From NCBI RefSeq assembly GCF_030269545.1, contig NZ_BSTN01000006.1, positions 16,624 to 80,623 on the forward strand: DNA of 64,000 nucleotides. Direction: 5' to 3'. The translations under genes and the position numbers were made by a program. A model generated the notes under the pieces. The model saw only the letters and a list, made by a program, of their open reading frames with translations, did not search any database and was not told where the DNA came from. Positions 37,520-46,619 of the stretch are shown here, piece after piece; the first letter of the stretch is position 1, and every line of letters starts with the position of its first letter. Source of the DNA: Actinomadura sp. NBRC 104425. Lineage in GTDB: Bacteria > Actinomycetota > Actinomycetes > Streptosporangiales > Streptosporangiaceae.

Positions 37520-40500
37520 TCAGCTGGCCTGGAGGCGCTGGGCGTAGGGCAGCAGCTCCTCGATCAGGGCCTCGGTCTCGGGCTGCAGTTCGTCGTAGGC
37601 GCTGCGGTCGAGCAGGCGGGAGCGCATCTCGTCGACGACCACGTGCACCTGGTGCTCGTCGCCGGTGGCGTGGGTGGCGCGCAGCAGGTCGCGCCACAGC
37701 CCCTCGTCGTCGTAGGCCAGACGCAGGCCGGCGCGGGCCGCGCTGACGGCGCCGCGGGCGTCGCCCTCGTCCAGGCGCAGCACGACCAGGCGGTGCGCGA
37801 CGTCGATGACGCGGGCGGTCACCTCGTACTCCAGGTCGTCGGCGGCCAGCCAGGCGTACCGGCCGCGCGGCCGGTCGGCCAGCACGGGGCCGCGCACCAG
37901 GTCCAGCGCGTACGACATGTAGGCGGTCTCGGACTCCGGCTCGGCCGCCGACCGCCACACCAGCCAGCGGAACACCGCCCAGTCCACCCGCACCTCCGAG
38001 CCGAGCCGGATGCGGCCCCGCTCGTCGTAGTACAGGTTGGGGCGGCCGCGGGCGTCGCGGCCCAGCCAGTCCGACACCCGGGCGATGGACGCGTCGCGCA
38101 CCCCGGCGCTGACGCCGCGCGGCCAGACCGCCCCGCCCAGCACCGTGGGGTGCACGCCGCCGGGGTGCGTGGCCAGGTAGATGAGGATCTCGGTGCACAG
38201 CTCGCGGCGGCTCTCGTCGATCGGGCCGGGCGCGTCGATCTCGATCGGGCCGAGCAGCCGGATGTCCACCGAGAACTGGCCCGTGCCGGGCGGCTCGGCC
38301 AGGCCAGGCTGGTCGGCGGAGGTCAGCAGCCGGATGTCGTCGGCCACGTCCGGCAGCGGCACCGACTCCAGCCGCGACGCGGTGTGGAACAGGTCGATCA
38401 CGGCGCGGTATTGATCCTCGGGGACGAGCTGGGCGTCCACCTCGAAGCCGAGCACCCCGGCGTGCAGCCGCCCGGACGCGTCCAGCTCCCAGGTCCAGGT
38501 GGCGCCCTGCACCTCGCCCGCCACCAGGTAGCCCGCGGCCATCCGGGTGCCGGTGCGGGCCAGCGCGACCAGCCGGTCGGCCTCCCGCTCGGTCGGCTGC
38601 TCGGCCATGATCAGGTAGTGCGGCATCCACGCCTCGCCGAACACGCCGCGGCAGCGTCCGGTCAGCACCGAGTCGACGCCGGAGGCGGCCAGCGCCTGCC
38701 GCACCTCCTCGCTGCGGCCCTCCAGCTCGGGCAGCGCCTCGTCCAGGGTGTCGACGACGCGGATGCGGTCGGGTGCGATGCCGGCCAGGCCCTCGCCGAG
38801 GTCGCGGCCGAACCCGACCAGTGTGATGCGCATGTGGTCGGACCAGCGGTTGGTGGCCAGCTCCAGCGCGATCGCGGCCAGCGCGGAGCGGCGCGCGTCC
38901 GGCGGGCCGTTCAGCGCGATCAGGCCGTGCGCGGCCTCCAGGTCGACCAGGATGCGACCGGTGGGGTTGGTGCCGATCGACACCAGCCCGGGGTAGGGGG
39001 CGAGCACGTCGCCGAGGTCGGACGCCTCCAGGGCGGGCAGCGCGTCGGCGCGCAGCCGCCACACCTGCCCCTCGTCGTAGGCCTGCCAGGGGGCGGGCGG
39101 GTTGCGGTCGGCGGGCGCGATCCACAGGTCGAGGCTGGCCGGGCCCAGGTGCACGCCGTAGACGGTGGGCAGGGCGCGCCCCTCGGCGGCCATCGACCGC
39201 GACAGGTGCCGCAGCCCCAGATCCAAAAAGCGCGCGGCGTTCTCGTCGGCGCCGAACCGCAGCGCCTGCTCGGCCTGCGCGGCGGCGCCCACCGGCCGCT
39301 TGATCATGTGGCCGAACGCGCGGTGCCACATCTGCGCGCGCCGCCGCCTGCCCAGCGCGCCGAGCAGCCCGGCGGCCAGCAGCGACGCCGCGGCCAGCCC
39401 GTGCGGCCAGTCCAGGTCGAACGGCAGGACCGCGCCATCGCGGTGGCCCGGCACCTCGGCGCCGCCGGTGTCGGCGCGGCCGCCCATCTCGTTGGACGGC
39501 TGCGGCGCGGGGGTGCTCGACGCGTGCGGCGTCTCGGGCGCCTTGGTCTGGGACGGCTGCGGGGCGGGTGTCGTGGGGGTCTGGGCGGGCTTGGACGCCG
39601 AGGGCGCCGGAGCCGGTGCCTGGGGCGCGGGCGTCTGCGACGCGGACGCGTGGGGAGCCGGCGTCTGCGGGGCCTGCGTGTGAGGGGCCGACGTTTGCGG
39701 GGCGGGTGTCTGCGGGGCCGGCGTGTGCGGCGCGGGAGTCTGCGGGGCGGGCTTCTGCGGTGCGGGCTTGGACGGCGTGCCCTGCTCGGGGGCCGGGCGC
39801 GGCTTCTCCTTGGGCTTGTCGGGGACGGCGTGGCCGTGCCGGAAGTAGTCGTCCAGCTCCTCGACCGGGATGACCTTCGCGTGCTTGGCGTCCGCGGGCA
39901 TCTCCAGGATCCAGCCGGGGCGGATCAGGCTGGCGATCGTCAGGCGGCTGCCGTCCGGCTGGGTGCGGCCCTTGTTGAGCGCGTAGATCTCCTTGTAGCG
40001 GCGGCCGTCGCCCAGGCACTTGTCGGCGATCTCCCACAGGCTCTCGTGGTGGCGGCCCTCCGGCGGCTGCACCCGGTAGATCTTGGTGGTGCGGGCCGAG
40101 TGCTCCGCGCCGGCGGCCTGCCCCGGGGCGGCGTGCTCGGCCGTGGCGGCGGGCGGGACGGCGGCGACCGCGGCCACCGGGCGGAACTCCTGCGTCTGCA
40201 CCTGAGCGGGACGCTGCTGGTGCAGCTCCCGGCCGGAGAACGCCGGCATGATCGCCGTGGTGGCGGTGAACAGCAGCAGCGCCGTCGCCACCAGCCGGTG
40301 CACCAGCGACTGGGTGCCGCCCGCCAGCGGCACCCGCGCGGGCACGCCGATGCCGCGCACCCCCGCGTACACCTCGACGACCACGCACAGCGCGAATTGC
40401 AGCCATGCCAGCCAGACCAGATCGACCAGCACGGTGATCAGGGCGCTCTCGCCCATCCGCCCGGTGAGGTCGCCGACGCTCGGCAGCCGGTCGGGGATCG

Positions 40501-40720
40501 GCGAGCCGAACACCGACAGCAGCGCGTAGGGCACGCCGACCAGCAGCACGGCCAGCGCGGCGATCGCGCCCAGCGCGGCGAGCACGTCGCGCGGGCCGCG
40601 GCGCCCGCCCACCCGCACGGGTGTGCGCGTCGCCTGCCCGAGCCGCGGCGCCCGGCCGAGGCCCGGCGCTGCGCCGGTGGGGGGATCGCCTGGGAGGTTG
40701 CCTGTCCGCCGTACCGTCAT
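37520..40720 (-). CDS. LysM and BTAD domain membrane protein of the Tad locus
   Basis: A 1066-residue protein, last of the pilus operon. Three membrane helices lie within about residues 45-165, then a LysM-like domain (about 215-285, HHESLWEIADKCLGDGRRYKEIY). A Pro/Ala/Gln/Thr-rich linker of about 110 residues follows, then another hydrophobic stretch near 430 and a large C-terminal part. The C-terminus ends in a winged-helix plus bacterial transcriptional activator domain (about 815-1060). LysM suggests wall contact and BTAD is usually regulatory, so it could link pilus assembly to gene control. It starts 8 bp after the preceding gene. Confidence 0.85.
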   Translation of the reverse strand: MTVRRTGNLPGDPPTGAAPGLGRAPRLGQATRTPVRVGGRRGPRDVLAALGAIAALAVLLVGVPYALLSVFGSPIPDRLPSVGDLTGRMGESALITVLVDLVWLAWLQFALCVVVEVYAGVRGIGVPARVPLAGGTQSLVHRLVATALLLFTATTAIMPAFSGRELHQQRPAQVQTQEFRPVAAVAAVPPAATAEHAAPGQAAGAEHSARTTKIYRVQPPEGRHHESLWEIADKCLGDGRRYKEIYALNKGRTQPDGSRLTIASLIRPGWILEMPADAKHAKVIPVEELDDYFRHGHAVPDKPKEKPRPAPEQGTPSKPAPQKPAPQTPAPHTPAPQTPAPQTSAPHTQAPQTPAPHASASQTPAPQAPAPAPSASKPAQTPTTPAPQPSQTKAPETPHASSTPAPQPSNEMGGRADTGGAEVPGHRDGAVLPFDLDWPHGLAAASLLAAGLLGALGRRRRAQMWHRAFGHMIKRPVGAAAQAEQALRFGADENAARFLDLGLRHLSRSMAAEGRALPTVYGVHLGPASLDLWIAPADRNPPAPWQAYDEGQVWRLRADALPALEASDLGDVLAPYPGLVSIGTNPTGRILVDLEAAHGLIALNGPPDARRSALAAIALELATNRWSDHMRITLVGFGRDLGEGLAGIAPDRIRVVDTLDEALPELEGRSEEVRQALAASGVDSVLTGRCRGVFGEAWMPHYLIMAEQPTEREADRLVALARTGTRMAAGYLVAGEVQGATWTWELDASGRLHAGVLGFEVDAQLVPEDQYRAVIDLFHTASRLESVPLPDVADDIRLLTSADQPGLAEPPGTGQFSVDIRLLGPIEIDAPGPIDESRRELCTEILIYLATHPGGVHPTVLGGAVWPRGVSAGVRDASIARVSDWLGRDARGRPNLYYDERGRIRLGSEVRVDWAVFRWLVWRSAAEPESETAYMSYALDLVRGPVLADRPRGRYAWLAADDLEYEVTARVIDVAHRLVVLRLDEGDARGAVSAARAGLRLAYDDEGLWRDLLRATHATGDEHQVHVVVDEMRSRLLDRSAYDELQPETEALIEELLPYAQRLQAS
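39585..39790. repeat. Degenerate 15-bp repeats encoding the Pro/Ala/Gln linker
   Basis: Repeated units related to GGGGCGGGTGTCTGC encode PAPQT-like pentapeptides in the LysM-BTAD protein. The array is in frame and likely varies in copy number between strains. Confidence 0.7.
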
Positions 40721-40727
40721 CTGACCC

Positions 40728-41162
40728 CTATTGATCGTCTCCGCTGGTGACCGGATGGGCAGACGCCGTCGAGCTCATCGTAAACGCCCCGAACCCCGGC
40801 ACGATGGACAGCAATTGCGGCCGGACCGTCAGCTGGACGGTCACCTGCACCTGCTCGGTGTCGGCAACGCAGCTGCGGCCGGTGACGTCCTCGCCGTAGG
40901 CGTCCAGCAGGTCGCAGGCGGCCACCCGCGCCCGGCCGGGATCGATGACCGGCTTCCCGGTGCGGCGCAGCGCATCGGTGTCGATCTCGTTGGCGCCCGC
41001 CCGCGCGGCCTGCTCGGCCATGTCGGCGGCGCGCTGCCGGGCGTGGATGGCCAGACCGCCGTCCACCAGCAGCCCGGCCAGCAGGAACACCGCCGGGGTG
41101 AACAGCACGACGTAGGTGGCGATCGTGCCGCGATCGCCCCGGGCTGGATGACGGCGGCTCAT
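40728..41162 (-). CDS. TadE/TadG-like pilus assembly protein
   Basis: A 144-residue minor pseudopilin-like protein. After a short basic N-terminus (SRRHPARGDRG) a hydrophobic helix (TIATYVVLFTPAVFLLAGLL) leads into GGLAIHARQRAADMAEQAA, the pattern of TadE/G proteins. The extracytoplasmic part has a Cys pair (AACDLLD, RSCVADT). Its ATG overlaps the previous gene's TGA (ATGA, 41159-41162). Confidence 0.85.
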   Translation of the reverse strand: MSRRHPARGDRGTIATYVVLFTPAVFLLAGLLVDGGLAIHARQRAADMAEQAARAGANEIDTDALRRTGKPVIDPGRARVAACDLLDAYGEDVTGRSCVADTEQVQVTVQLTVRPQLLSIVPGFGAFTMSSTASAHPVTSGDDQ

Positions 41163-41629
41163 CCGGTGCCCCCCAGTGCGCCTCCGACGGCGTCGGTCCC
41201 CCGGTAGGTGTAGGTGTCGATCGGCGCGACCGCCCTGCCCCGCAGCTCCTTGGTGCCGGGCAGGCCGATGAACGTCAGGTCGCCCAGGTCGACGTCGCAC
41301 ACGATCGTGACGGCGACGCGCCCGCCCGGACGCCAGTCGCTGGTGTCGGTGTCGACGCGCGGCCCGCCGGCGCACCAGTCGTAGCCGTTCAGGTTGGCGC
41401 GGGCGGCGTCGTCGGCGAGCCGGACGGCGGCGCCCGCGCTGCGCCCCACGGACGCGGCGCGCACCGCGTCGCGTGCGGCGCCGTCCACCTGGCTCTGCGC
41501 GTCCACGATCCGGCCCGCTCCGGCCAGCAGCATGAGGAACGCCACGAAAAGCGGCGCGACCAGCACCATCTCCAGCGACATGGACCCCGCGTCGCGTGTG
41601 GCCGGATGTGGCCGCGGCTTGCTCGTCAC
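41159..41629 (-). CDS. TadE-like pilus assembly protein
   Basis: A 156-residue protein with the TadE pattern: short basic leader, then GSMSLEMVLVAPLFVAFLML and the amphipathic QSQVDGAARDAVRAA. Glu five residues into the hydrophobic stretch is typical of this family. A Cys pair (DWCAGG, TIVCDVD) may form a disulfide. GTG start overlaps the preceding TGA by 4 nt (41626-41629). A longer in-frame reading exists but belongs to another gene's frame. Confidence 0.85.
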   Translation of the reverse strand: MTSKPRPHPATRDAGSMSLEMVLVAPLFVAFLMLLAGAGRIVDAQSQVDGAARDAVRAASVGRSAGAAVRLADDAARANLNGYDWCAGGPRVDTDTSDWRPGGRVAVTIVCDVDLGDLTFIGLPGTKELRGRAVAPIDTYTYRGTDAVGGALGGTG

Positions 41630-42117
41630 CGGGCGCCTCCCTCGCAGGCCGTGCCCTCCCCCACGTCCGGGCGGAAGCACTCGATCGGCCCCTGCGACCG
41701 CTGCGCCACGCGGAAGGTCAGGAACGGGATGACCCGCACCGCCTCCCCGCTGACCTCCACCCAGCGCTGATCGCCGGTCTCGCCCGTCCGCACCCGCAGC
41801 CCGCTGATCAGCTGCGGGCCGATCTGGCGGACGTCGCCGGTCGCCTTGGCCACCGCCGCATCCTGCCAGCCTCCGCCGACGGGCTGGGTGCGCGCCACCC
41901 GGGCGCCCGCCTGCGCCGCCGCCAGCGCGACGTGCCGGGCGTGGTACACCATCGCGAACTGCACCACGCACAGCATGACCAGGATCAGGACGGGCGTCAG
42001 CAGCGCCCACTCCAGGGTGGACGCGCCGCCGTCGCCGCGCCCGCCGCCCGTGCGCGGCGGCACGGCCCGTGACCGGATGCGCCGTGACCGGATGCGGACG
42101 AGGGCCGGAGCGGGCAT
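41626..42117 (-). CDS. TadE-like pilus assembly protein
   Basis: A 163-residue protein. The basic N-terminus (RIRSRRIRSRAVPPR) is followed by GGASTLEWALLTPVLILVML and AMVYHARHVALAAAQAGARVAR, the TadE signature. Two C-terminal Cys (IECFRPD, TACEGG) are again present, as in the other two paralogues. The ATG at 42117 lies 11 bp after the pilin stop. Three consecutive TadE-like genes probably encode minor pilus components. Confidence 0.85.
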   Translation of the reverse strand: MPAPALVRIRSRRIRSRAVPPRTGGGRGDGGASTLEWALLTPVLILVMLCVVQFAMVYHARHVALAAAQAGARVARTQPVGGGWQDAAVAKATGDVRQIGPQLISGLRVRTGETGDQRWVEVSGEAVRVIPFLTFRVAQRSQGPIECFRPDVGEGTACEGGAR

Positions 42118-42128
42118 GACCGGGCGCC

Positions 42129-42350
42129 TCAGCCCGTCCTGATGTTGCCGGCGGCCTGCTCGACCTTCTGCTTGATCAGCACGCCGACGCCGAGCGCGAT
42201 CGCGGCCAGCAGCGCCGTGATGATCGCCCATTCGATGGCCGAGGCGCCGCGGTCGCGGCCGTCGCCGGCGCGCAGCCGGTGCAGCCGGTCGCCGAGCAGC
42301 GCGCGCAGATACAGGATCGCCGGATCGTTCAGCGGATTGGTCGGTGGCAT
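42129..42350 (-). CDS. flp: Flp-type pilin
   Basis: The probable major pilin, 73 residues. A leader of about 35 residues ends in DRGASAIEWAIITALLAAIALGVG-type sequence, with Gly/Ala at the processing site and Glu at position 5 of the mature helix. The mature part is very short (about 38 residues), as in Flp pilins. No prepilin peptidase (TadV/CpaA) gene lies in the window, so processing must be supplied from elsewhere. Confidence 0.82.
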   Translation of the reverse strand: MPPTNPLNDPAILYLRALLGDRLHRLRAGDGRDRGASAIEWAIITALLAAIALGVGVLIKQKVEQAAGNIRTG

Positions 42351-42445
42351 CGCTTCTCCTCGCCGGAGTCTGGGTCGGGCAGGGACGGTGGGTCGTCGGA
42401 AATCGTCGGGCGGTCATCTTCGGGCGGCATCGTCGGGCGGCATCG

Positions 42446-43375
42446 TCAGGCGGCCATGACCCGCATCACCGCGGGATAGGCCAGGAAGATCAGGAACGCG
42501 GCGCACAGCAGGAGCTGGGCGACGAGCATCGACTGGGACCGCTCCCCGGCCTTGCCCTCCAGCTCCGACAGCTCCCGGCTGCGCATGGACGCGGCGCGCG
42601 CCGCCAGCGACTTGCGGACCTGCGCCCCGTCGTCGGCGACCAGCGCCAGCGCGCCCGACAGGTCGCGCAGCTCGTCGATGTCCAGCTCGTCGCCGAGGCG
42701 GCCGAGCGCCTGCCAAGGCGTCTGCCCGGTGATGCGGGCGGCGGCCACCGCGTCGCGGATGCGCAGCATCGCCCAGCCCTCGCCGACGTTGGAGGCGGTC
42801 ACCAGCGCCTCGGGCACGCCGCGCCCGCCCGCCAGGTTCATCGACACCAGGTCCAGGAACGCGCCGACGACGTGCCGGAAGTCCTGCCGCCGCGCCCGCG
42901 CCTCCTCCTTGAGCTGCATGTCGGGGAAGAAGAAGAACAGCACCGCGAACAGCACGCAGATCCACACCGGGACCTGGAACGACACCCCGGCGCCCAGCAG
43001 CGCGAAGTACCCCGCGACCACCGGGATGAACAGCAGCGCCGCGGCGGGCAGCAGGAACTTGGTGGCCAGGAACGCCTCCAGGGAGCGCCCCGTGATGGCC
43101 AGGTCGGCGCGCACCGACTGCAGCCGCCAGCCGCGCGCCTCGCACAGCCGCACCAGCTCGCGGCCGATGCGGGCGCGCAGCCCGCCGACCCTCTCCAGGG
43201 TCGGCGACATGCGCCGGGCGGCGTCCTCTTGGTCGCGGCGGCGGGCCGCGTCGAAGGCGGCCAGCCGCACCGCCAGCCCGGGACGCGGCGGGAACAGCGC
43301 CCGCACCAGCAGGTACAGCCCGACGCCGACCACGGCCCCCGCGAGCAGCGGGCCCGTCATGCCGTCTCCCGTCAT
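42446..43375 (-). CDS. tadC: TadC-like type II/IV secretion membrane platform protein
   Basis: A 309-residue inner-membrane T2SSF-family protein. Membrane helices lie near residues 8-26, 100-150 and at the C-terminus. The T2SSF core reads VVGAFLDLVSMNLAGGRGVPEAL and ends DLSGALALVADDGAQVRKSLAARA. ATG overlaps the TadB stop (ATGA, 43372-43375). It works with TadB as the platform that the CpaF motor drives. Confidence 0.88.
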   Translation of the reverse strand: MTGDGMTGPLLAGAVVGVGLYLLVRALFPPRPGLAVRLAAFDAARRRDQEDAARRMSPTLERVGGLRARIGRELVRLCEARGWRLQSVRADLAITGRSLEAFLATKFLLPAAALLFIPVVAGYFALLGAGVSFQVPVWICVLFAVLFFFFPDMQLKEEARARRQDFRHVVGAFLDLVSMNLAGGRGVPEALVTASNVGEGWAMLRIRDAVAAARITGQTPWQALGRLGDELDIDELRDLSGALALVADDGAQVRKSLAARAASMRSRELSELEGKAGERSQSMLVAQLLLCAAFLIFLAYPAVMRVMAA

Positions 43376-44361
43376 GCCGATCCCCCTCCGCCGGCGTCCA
43401 TCGCGTGCCGTCCGCGCAGCACCGCGCCGTCACCGGACGAGCCGCCCGCCCGCCACGCCGCCACCGTGGTCGGCACCTCGCCGGGGACGCCCGGCTGCGC
43501 CGTGCGGGACCTGGTCAGGAACCGTTCGGGCATCTCGTGCCGGGACAGCCGCCGCAGCCACACGAACCCCACCCCGTACAGGCCGATCACCAGCGTCAGC
43601 ACCAGCTGCCCGAGGAAGTCGTCGTAGGGCCGCACGTAGTCGTGGTTGAAGACGGCCAGGCCGAGGGCCGTGCCGACGGACACGCCGACGACGATGCGGA
43701 CGCTGCGGCGGGTGGAGCGCCGGTCGGCCTCGACGCGGCGGCGCATGTCCAGCTCGGCGCGGGCGGACGCGGCCAGCGCGGTGAGCATGTCGCGCAGCCC
43801 GGGGCCGCGCAGCCGCGCGTTGAGGATCAGCGCGGCGATCACCAGGTCGGCGGACGGGTCGTCCAGGTCGTCGGCGAAGCGGCGCAGCGCCTCGGGCATG
43901 GGGACGCGGGTGTGCAGCCGGTCCACCAGCGTCTCCAGCGGCCGGCGCAGCACCGGGGACGCCACCCGCAGCGACGCGGGGATGGCCTGCTCCAGGCCGA
44001 CCGCCCCGGCGATCGTGTCGCGCAGCGACTCGGTCCAGGCGGCCAGCGCCTCCAGCCGCGCGATGCCGCGCCGCTCCTCCGCGGCCCCGCCCGCCAGGCT
44101 GTTCCACGCCAGCACCAGCGCGGCGGCGCCCACCGCGCCGATCGGCCAGCGTGTCACCACCAGCACGCCCGCGCCCGCGACGGCCGCCGCGGCGCCCCGC
44201 GTGGTCAGCGTGCGGACCAGTTCCTCGCGGCGCCCGCCGCGCGCCGGCCCCGGCCGGGCAGGCAGCCCGCGGATCGCGGCGACGAGCAGCAGCAGCCCGC
44301 CGCCGACCGCCGCGCCCGCGAGGACGGCGAGCAGGACGTCCGGCGAGTACACCTCACCCAC
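43372..44361 (-). CDS. tadB: TadB-like membrane platform protein
   Basis: A 329-residue T2SSF-family protein with N-terminal helices near 8-27 and 58-88 and C-terminal helices around 225-270. The T2SSF core reads ALAAWTESLRDTIAGAVGLEQAI and DPSADLVIAALILNARLRG. GAGGGGAG abuts the GTG at 44361 and is 9 nt from an in-frame GTG at 44352, which may be the true start. It follows CpaF by 18 bp. Confidence 0.88.
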   Translation of the reverse strand: MGEVYSPDVLLAVLAGAAVGGGLLLLVAAIRGLPARPGPARGGRREELVRTLTTRGAAAAVAGAGVLVVTRWPIGAVGAAALVLAWNSLAGGAAEERRGIARLEALAAWTESLRDTIAGAVGLEQAIPASLRVASPVLRRPLETLVDRLHTRVPMPEALRRFADDLDDPSADLVIAALILNARLRGPGLRDMLTALAASARAELDMRRRVEADRRSTRRSVRIVVGVSVGTALGLAVFNHDYVRPYDDFLGQLVLTLVIGLYGVGFVWLRRLSRHEMPERFLTRSRTAQPGVPGEVPTTVAAWRAGGSSGDGAVLRGRHAMDAGGGGSA

Positions 44362-44379
44362 CTCCCCTCGGCGCGGGGG

Positions 44380-45681
44380 TCACCACTGGCCTCCCAGGGA
44401 AGTGTCGTAGCCGTGCCGGGCCAGGTCGTCGGCGCAGGCGATGGGGGCGGCGGGGACGGCGACGCCGTCGCGGCCCAGCGCGAACACCTCCGACGACAGC
44501 ACCCGCTGGTCGACGCCGGTGACCTCGCGGACGCTGGAGACGAACCGGCGCAGCCGCCCGCCGTTGGCGTAGTCGTTGCGCTTTTCGATGAACACCACGA
44601 AGTCGATGGCGCCCGCGATCAGCATGTGGGTGGCCTCCACCGGCAGGCGCTCCTCCGCCTGGATGGCGTAGGTGGCGATGCGGTTGAAGACCTCCATCGA
44701 GGAGTTGGCGTGGATGGTCGACAGCGACCCGTCGTTGCCCTGCGTCATCGCGTTCAGCATGGTCACGATCTCGTCGCCGAGCACCTCGCCGACGATGACC
44801 CGCGAGGGGTTCATGCGCAGCGACCGGCGCACCAGCTCGGCCATGGAGATCGCGCCCTGCCCCTCGGAGTTGGGCAGCCGCTGCTCGAACGCCACGACGT
44901 TGGGGTGCAGCTCGGGGAAGGCGTCCAGGCCGAGCTCCAGGGCGCGTTCGACGGTGATGAGCCGTTCGTGCGGCGGGATCTCGTTGGCCAGGGCGCGCAG
45001 CAGCGTGGTCTTGCCCGCATTGGTCGCCCCGGCGATCATGATGTTCTTGCGGGCGGCCACGGCGGCGCTGAAGAACCGGGCCAGCTCCTCGCTCAGCGTG
45101 CCGTTGCCGACCAGGTCGGACAGGAACACCTTGGCGAGGCGGGCGCGGCGGATCGACAGCGCGGGCCGCACCGTGACGTCCATCACCGCCGACAGCCGCG
45201 AGCCGTCGGGCAGCCGCAGGTCCAGCTGCGGGTTGGCGGTGTCGAACGGGCGCGACGACAGCCCGCTGTAGGCGGCCAGGATCTGGATCAGCTCGATCAG
45301 TTCCTCGTCGGAGTCGGCCACCGGCTCGCCCATGACCTCGCGGCCGTCGGCGTACCCGATGAACACCCGGTCGCAGCCGTTGATGTCGATGTTCTCGATC
45401 TCGGGGTCCTCCAGCAGCGGCTGCAGGCGGCCCACGCCGAACAGCGCGGCGTGCACGCCCGCCGCCAGCGCCTCCTCCTCTTCGGCGTTGGGCGGACGGC
45501 GGCCCGCGGTGATCTCGCCGCGCGCGTACTCCTCCAGCACCTGGCCGATCAGCGCCCGCGCGAACTGCCGCTCGTCCTCGCCGGACATGGGGGGCAGCCC
45601 GGCGGCCGCGTCGAGCCGGCGCTGCTGGGCGAGCCGGTCGCCCACTTCCTGGCGCAGCCGTTTGACCAGTGCGTGATCCAC
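44380..45681 (-). CDS. cpaF: CpaF/TadA pilus assembly ATPase
   Basis: Hexameric secretion ATPase of 433 residues that powers pilin polymerisation. It has Walker A GATNAGKTT, an Asp box region and Walker B with RVIVGEVLGDE. The His box reads GSLSTIHANSS, and the N-terminal domain shows EIENIDINGCDRVFI. GTG start directly follows the TAG of the upstream CpaE-like gene with no spacer. All motor motifs are intact, so the locus looks functional. Confidence 0.94.
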   Translation of the reverse strand: MDHALVKRLRQEVGDRLAQQRRLDAAAGLPPMSGEDERQFARALIGQVLEEYARGEITAGRRPPNAEEEEALAAGVHAALFGVGRLQPLLEDPEIENIDINGCDRVFIGYADGREVMGEPVADSDEELIELIQILAAYSGLSSRPFDTANPQLDLRLPDGSRLSAVMDVTVRPALSIRRARLAKVFLSDLVGNGTLSEELARFFSAAVAARKNIMIAGATNAGKTTLLRALANEIPPHERLITVERALELGLDAFPELHPNVVAFEQRLPNSEGQGAISMAELVRRSLRMNPSRVIVGEVLGDEIVTMLNAMTQGNDGSLSTIHANSSMEVFNRIATYAIQAEERLPVEATHMLIAGAIDFVVFIEKRNDYANGGRLRRFVSSVREVTGVDQRVLSSEVFALGRDGVAVPAAPIACADDLARHGYDTSLGGQW

Positions 45682-46617
45682 CTAGAGCCTCCCCTCCTGA
45701 AGCTGCGGGTCGATCGGGGCCGCCGGGCCCCGGCCGCCGGGCGGGGCCGGCTGGGCGGCGCCTGCGGGACCGTGGGCGTAGGGGGCGTCGGAGCCCGGCG
45801 CGGTGACGCGGGCGGCGAGCGTGCCGGCGATCTCGCGGGCCGAGCGGATCAGCAGGGACCGGCCGAGCCGGCCGCCCCACCGGCCCGCCAGCAGCTCGGC
45901 GCCCTTGGGGTCGAGCGCGAGGCCGCCCAGCACCGACACCGGCGGGGGCGGCGGGGCGCCGCCCTCGGCCGCCTCGGCGCGCAGCCGCCGATGGGCGCTG
46001 GTGACGATCCGGTCGACCTCGTTGATGGAGGCGCGGAAGTCGCGCGGGTCGGCCAGCACGACGACGCCGATCGGCGGGCCGCCGCCGCGCAGTTCGCCCG
46101 CCAGCGCCGCGATGCGTTCGCGCAGGTGGGCGACCTGTTCGAGGGTGGCGCGGGTGAACAGCACGAGCATGTCGGACGCGCGGATCAAATCGAGCAGCGG
46201 GGTGCCGGCGCCGAGCCGTCCGCAGTCGGCGAGCACGTCGACGGGGGCGAGCCCGGCGAACGCCCGGGCCAGCGGGCCCCACAGCCAGGTCATGCCCCGG
46301 GCCTGCTCGGCGTTGGTGATGCCGACCAGCACGTCCAGGCCGCCGACCAGCCGCTGGCAGTGCTCGGCGATCTGGTCGGGGCGCAGGCCGCGGCGGGCGG
46401 TGGCGGCCAGGCTGAGCAGGCCGCGCGACGGGTTGAGCATGCCGGTGCGGGAGTCGTCGCCGTCGCCGGACGCCGCGGGCAGCCGGTACACCAGGTCGCC
46501 GCCGGCCTGGTCGCATTCGGCGACGAGCACCGGCCGGGGCCACACGGCGCCGAGGGCGACGGCGGAGGTGGTGACCCCCGGCGCCCCCTTGTCGGCCGCG
46601 AGCGCGATGAGTGCCAC
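45682..46617 (-). CDS. cpaE: CpaE-like ParA/MinD family protein
   Basis: A 311-residue P-loop-fold protein that in Tad systems helps to localise the assembly machinery. The N-terminus has the deviant Walker A region AADKGAPGVTTSAVAL, lacking the usual Gly-Lys-Thr (GVTT instead of GKTT). Asp in ECDQAGGDLVYRL and VLADCGRLG are kept. GTG start, 2 nt after the CpaB stop. Pro-rich C-terminus. ATP hydrolysis is doubtful given the missing lysine. Confidence 0.82.
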   Translation of the reverse strand: MALIALAADKGAPGVTTSAVALGAVWPRPVLVAECDQAGGDLVYRLPAASGDGDDSRTGMLNPSRGLLSLAATARRGLRPDQIAEHCQRLVGGLDVLVGITNAEQARGMTWLWGPLARAFAGLAPVDVLADCGRLGAGTPLLDLIRASDMLVLFTRATLEQVAHLRERIAALAGELRGGGPPIGVVVLADPRDFRASINEVDRIVTSAHRRLRAEAAEGGAPPPPPVSVLGGLALDPKGAELLAGRWGGRLGRSLLIRSAREIAGTLAARVTAPGSDAPYAHGPAGAAQPAPPGGRGPAAPIDPQLQEGRL

Positions 46618-46619
46618 GG

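Noticed and set aside
39585-39790. Mobile repeat or CRISPR-like array in the Tad locus
   Set aside because: The repeats are in frame and encode a Pro/Ala/Gln linker inside one long gene.
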